From positions 72,671 through 78,567 of the forward strand of contig DOQH01000013.1 in assembly GCA_003514455.1 (NCBI GenBank): a DNA stretch of 5,897 nt. The letters run 5' to 3'. Source of the stretch: Candidatus Magasanikiibacteriota bacterium. GTDB lineage: Bacteria; Patescibacteriota; Patescibacteriia; Magasanikbacterales; UBA10003. Below the pieces are notes generated by a model. The model saw only the letters and a list, made by a program, of their open reading frames with translations, was not told the origin of the DNA and ran no database searches. Position 1 is the stretch's first letter. Each line of letters opens with the position of its first letter. The translations under genes and the position numbers were made by a program. Shown piece after piece: positions 5,224 through 5,897 of the stretch.

Positions 5224-5266
5224 TATTTTATTTTAATTTAAATCAAAATTTTTGTCAATCATGAGG
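5213..5266. repeat. Direct repeat ATCATGAGG flanking the - strand promoter
   Basis: ATCATGAGG occurs at 5213-5221 and again at 5258-5266, 45 bases apart. One copy abuts the -35 box and the other lies near the predicted start of transcription, with the promoter between them. The core TCATGA is itself palindromic. Two operator copies bracketing a promoter would suit a repressor, but chance is possible in a 9-base match. Confidence 0.4.
5230..5258 (-). promoter_or_regulatory. Near-consensus sigma70 promoter for the RNA cassette
   Basis: Read on the - strand: TTGACA (5258-5253), a spacer of exactly 17 bases, then TAAAAT (5235-5230). This is a perfect -35 and a 5-of-6 -10 in AT-rich surroundings. 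Transcription should begin near 5223 and run leftward through the structured RNA and, if the T-run is read through, the tRNA. No protein gene lies on this strand downstream. Confidence 0.72.
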
Positions 5267-5278
5267 CTGCGGATAAAC

Positions 5279-5307
5279 TTGACAACAAAAAATGGGCAAG
5301 TTAAAAT
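5279..5307 (+). promoter_or_regulatory. Near-consensus sigma70 promoter for the 103-aa gene
   Basis: TTGACA (5279-5284), 17 bases, then TAAAAT (5302-5307). The predicted start near 5314 leaves a leader of about 127 bases before the ATG at 5441. The -35 is 20 bases from the -35 of the opposite promoter, so the two are back-to-back. AACTTG (5276-5281) and CAAGTT (5297-5302) form an inverted repeat touching both boxes, a possible operator. The promoter overlaps a terminator-like hairpin. Confidence 0.65.
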
Positions 5308-5327
5308 AACAAGTCCATTTTTTATTT
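5287..5327. terminator. Bidirectional terminator-like hairpin overlapping a promoter
   Basis: AAAAAATGG (5287-5295) pairs with CCATTTTTT (5315-5323). Inside is GTTA-AAA-TAAC (5300-5310), separated by a 4-by-4 loop in which a further G-T and C-G pair can form on the + strand. T-rich tracts follow on both strands. It would stop RNAs arriving from either side before the divergent promoters, although the rightward promoter's own transcript starts inside it and cannot form it. Confidence 0.5.
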
Positions 5328-5332
5328 AAAAC

Positions 5333-5443
5333 GCAGGACGCGGAACTAGTCATTCCGTGCCTGCTGGCCAAGGGGTTTAATCCTTGGTTAATTATATTAT
5401 AGCACGATTCTTTGCTTGTCGGAATCGCGGTTTAAGTGCTATG
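5333..5443 (+). promoter_or_regulatory. Structured 5' leader that pairs with the start codon
   Basis: Three hairpins follow one another. The first is GCAGG-a-CGCGGAA / TTCCGTG-CCTGC (5333-5364, 12 pairs with one bulge). The second is GGCCAAGG / CCTTGGTT around an 8-base loop (5366-5389). The third is a two-part stem, ATAGCAC (5399-5405) with GTGCTAT (5436-5442) and GATTC with GAATC inside it. The third takes two bases of the ATG at 5441-5443 into the helix, with a possible G-T pair for the last base. G-T pairs in the first two hairpins favour the + strand as the RNA. This looks like translational control of the downstream gene (riboswitch, thermometer or protein-binding leader); the class is not recognised. 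Confidence 0.5.
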
Positions 5444-5752
5444 GATACATTAATTCTTGATCGCAATCCAAACGGCGGTCGGCCAATGAAAATTGGCAAT
5501 TCGGTTTGGGAACATTGGGAGGACAGGGAAGGGGAAATTCAAAAGATCGTTGATCATCGATATTTTCTTGGTTATTGTCCGGCATGTCATCGTAAAGTTT
5601 GCGTGCCGAAAGATTACGGTGAAAAAATTGTTTTTCATTTAAAGAAGTGGGGGATTGATGGCCAAATAGATAACCGAAGTGGTTGGGCAAAATTAATTGA
5701 AAAACTTTTGCCGCAAAAAATTTTGTTTGAATTACATCATCAAGTTGAATAA
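5441..5752 (+). CDS. Hypothetical protein with a CPACHRKVC cysteine cluster
   Basis: This 103-aa protein has no recognised family. The centre has YCPACHRKVC (C46, C49, H50, C54), which resembles half of a zinc ribbon or a small zinc knuckle. With nearby histidines (H39) it could bind one metal ion. The rest is Trp- and charge-rich (NSVWEHWEDREGEIQKIVDH), with a helical C-terminal part (WAKLIEKLLPQKILFELHHQ). There is no signal peptide or membrane segment, so it is probably cytoplasmic. ATG 5441 is preferred because it lies at the foot of the leader hairpin, downstream of a good promoter. TTG 5384 (122 aa) would lie inside the second leader hairpin, and ATG 5486 (88 aa) is also possible. None has a Shine-Dalgarno site. 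It has its own promoter and terminator, so it is a one-gene unit separate from the late operon, perhaps a regulator or host-takeover factor; that is a guess from context. Confidence 0.6.
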   Translation: MDTLILDRNPNGGRPMKIGNSVWEHWEDREGEIQKIVDHRYFLGYCPACHRKVCVPKDYGEKIVFHLKKWGIDGQIDNRSGWAKLIEKLLPQKILFELHHQVE

Positions 5753-5755
5753 TTG

Positions 5756-5785
5756 AAAATCCGCTCCGAAAGGGGCGAATTTTTT
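5756..5785 (+). terminator. Rho-independent terminator
   Basis: CGCTCC (5762-5767) pairs with GGGGCG (5772-5777) around a GAAA tetraloop. The stem is extended by AAAAT/ATTTT after one mismatch and ends in TTTTTT (5780-5785). It starts four bases after the stop codon of the 103-aa gene. Confidence 0.85.
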
Positions 5786-5801
5786 GGAGTGGATAACTGC
5801 C

Positions 5802-5830
5802 TTGACTGAAAAGGCAGGGGATTGTATAAT
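5802..5830 (+). promoter_or_regulatory. Near-consensus sigma70 promoter with -35 inverted repeat
   Basis: TTGACT (5802-5807), a 17-base spacer, then a perfect TATAAT (5825-5830). The predicted start is near 5837, directing transcription out of the window. CTGCCTT (5797-5803) and AAGGCAG (5811-5817) form a 7-bp inverted repeat over the -35 box, which would suit a repressor operator. No gene start is visible before the window ends, so the product is unknown. Confidence 0.7.
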
Positions 5831-5873
5831 GTGGACAGAACCTTGAAAATCGGGGTTAAAAAATAACTTGGTA

Positions 5874-5897
5874 GTGTCGCACAATATACCTTATGCG
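5874..5897. other. Possible XerC/XerD (dif-like) recombination site, truncated
   Basis: CGCACAA (5878-5884), a 6-base centre TATACC, and TTATGCG (5891-5897) form an imperfect palindrome with the 6-base central spacing of dif. Compared with the E. coli dif site, the left arm shares 7 of 11 bases and the visible right arm shares 5 of 7 (TTATG). The window ends inside the right arm, so the site is incomplete. It could be the attachment site of an integrated phage, or simply an operator for the promoter 45 bases upstream. Confidence 0.35.

Noticed and set aside
4677..5440. CRISPR array
   Set aside because: The repeats here are inverted pairs forming hairpins; there are no regularly spaced identical direct repeats.

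Overview
The window is the 3' end of a tailed-phage (or prophage) structural module, followed by a lysis cassette, a long non-coding stretch rich in RNA structure, and one small gene of unknown function. The phage assignment rests on the tape-measure-like C-terminus, the tail-hub-like protein, the fibre-like proteins, the M23 endolysin and the holin-like protein. The DNA is moderately AT-rich and uses the standard code without internal stops. All eight genes end in TAA. The host cannot be read from the sequence. The protein style and lack of Shine-Dalgarno sites resemble phages of uncultivated bacteria, possibly Patescibacteria; that is a low-confidence inference.

Left part (1-4676, all + strand): end of the tail tape measure protein, a 674-aa tail hub with a C-terminal beta-rich appendage domain, a 155-aa fibre-like protein, a 257-aa fibre/appendage protein, a 42-aa coiled-coil-like peptide, an M23-family endolysin and a 58-aa one-helix holin candidate. 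Five of the six junctions have the same form, TAATATG: stop codon, one T, start codon, with no Shine-Dalgarno sequence. This suggests one polycistronic late message with coupled translation. A hairpin terminator closes the cassette.

Middle (4677-5440, no protein gene supported): the - strand carries what looks like an RNA-only unit convergent with the late genes. A near-consensus promoter (5258 to 5230) is followed by a three-way-junction RNA candidate (5142 to 5030) ending in a T-run, and then by a tRNA (4983 to 4900). The tRNA has a leucine-type body with a long variable arm and A73, but its anticodon is UCC, which reads glycine codons. It is enclosed in nested perfect inverted repeats. A divergent + strand promoter (5279-5307), overlapping a terminator-like hairpin, leads into a leader of roughly 130 nt with successive hairpins. 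The last hairpin pairs with the start codon of the next gene.

Right end (5441-5897): a 103-aa protein with a CPACHRKVC cysteine cluster, an intrinsic terminator, another near-consensus promoter with an inverted repeat over its -35 box, and at the very edge a partial palindrome resembling a XerC/XerD (dif-like) site.

The most unusual element is the - strand RNA cassette with the chimeric tRNA.
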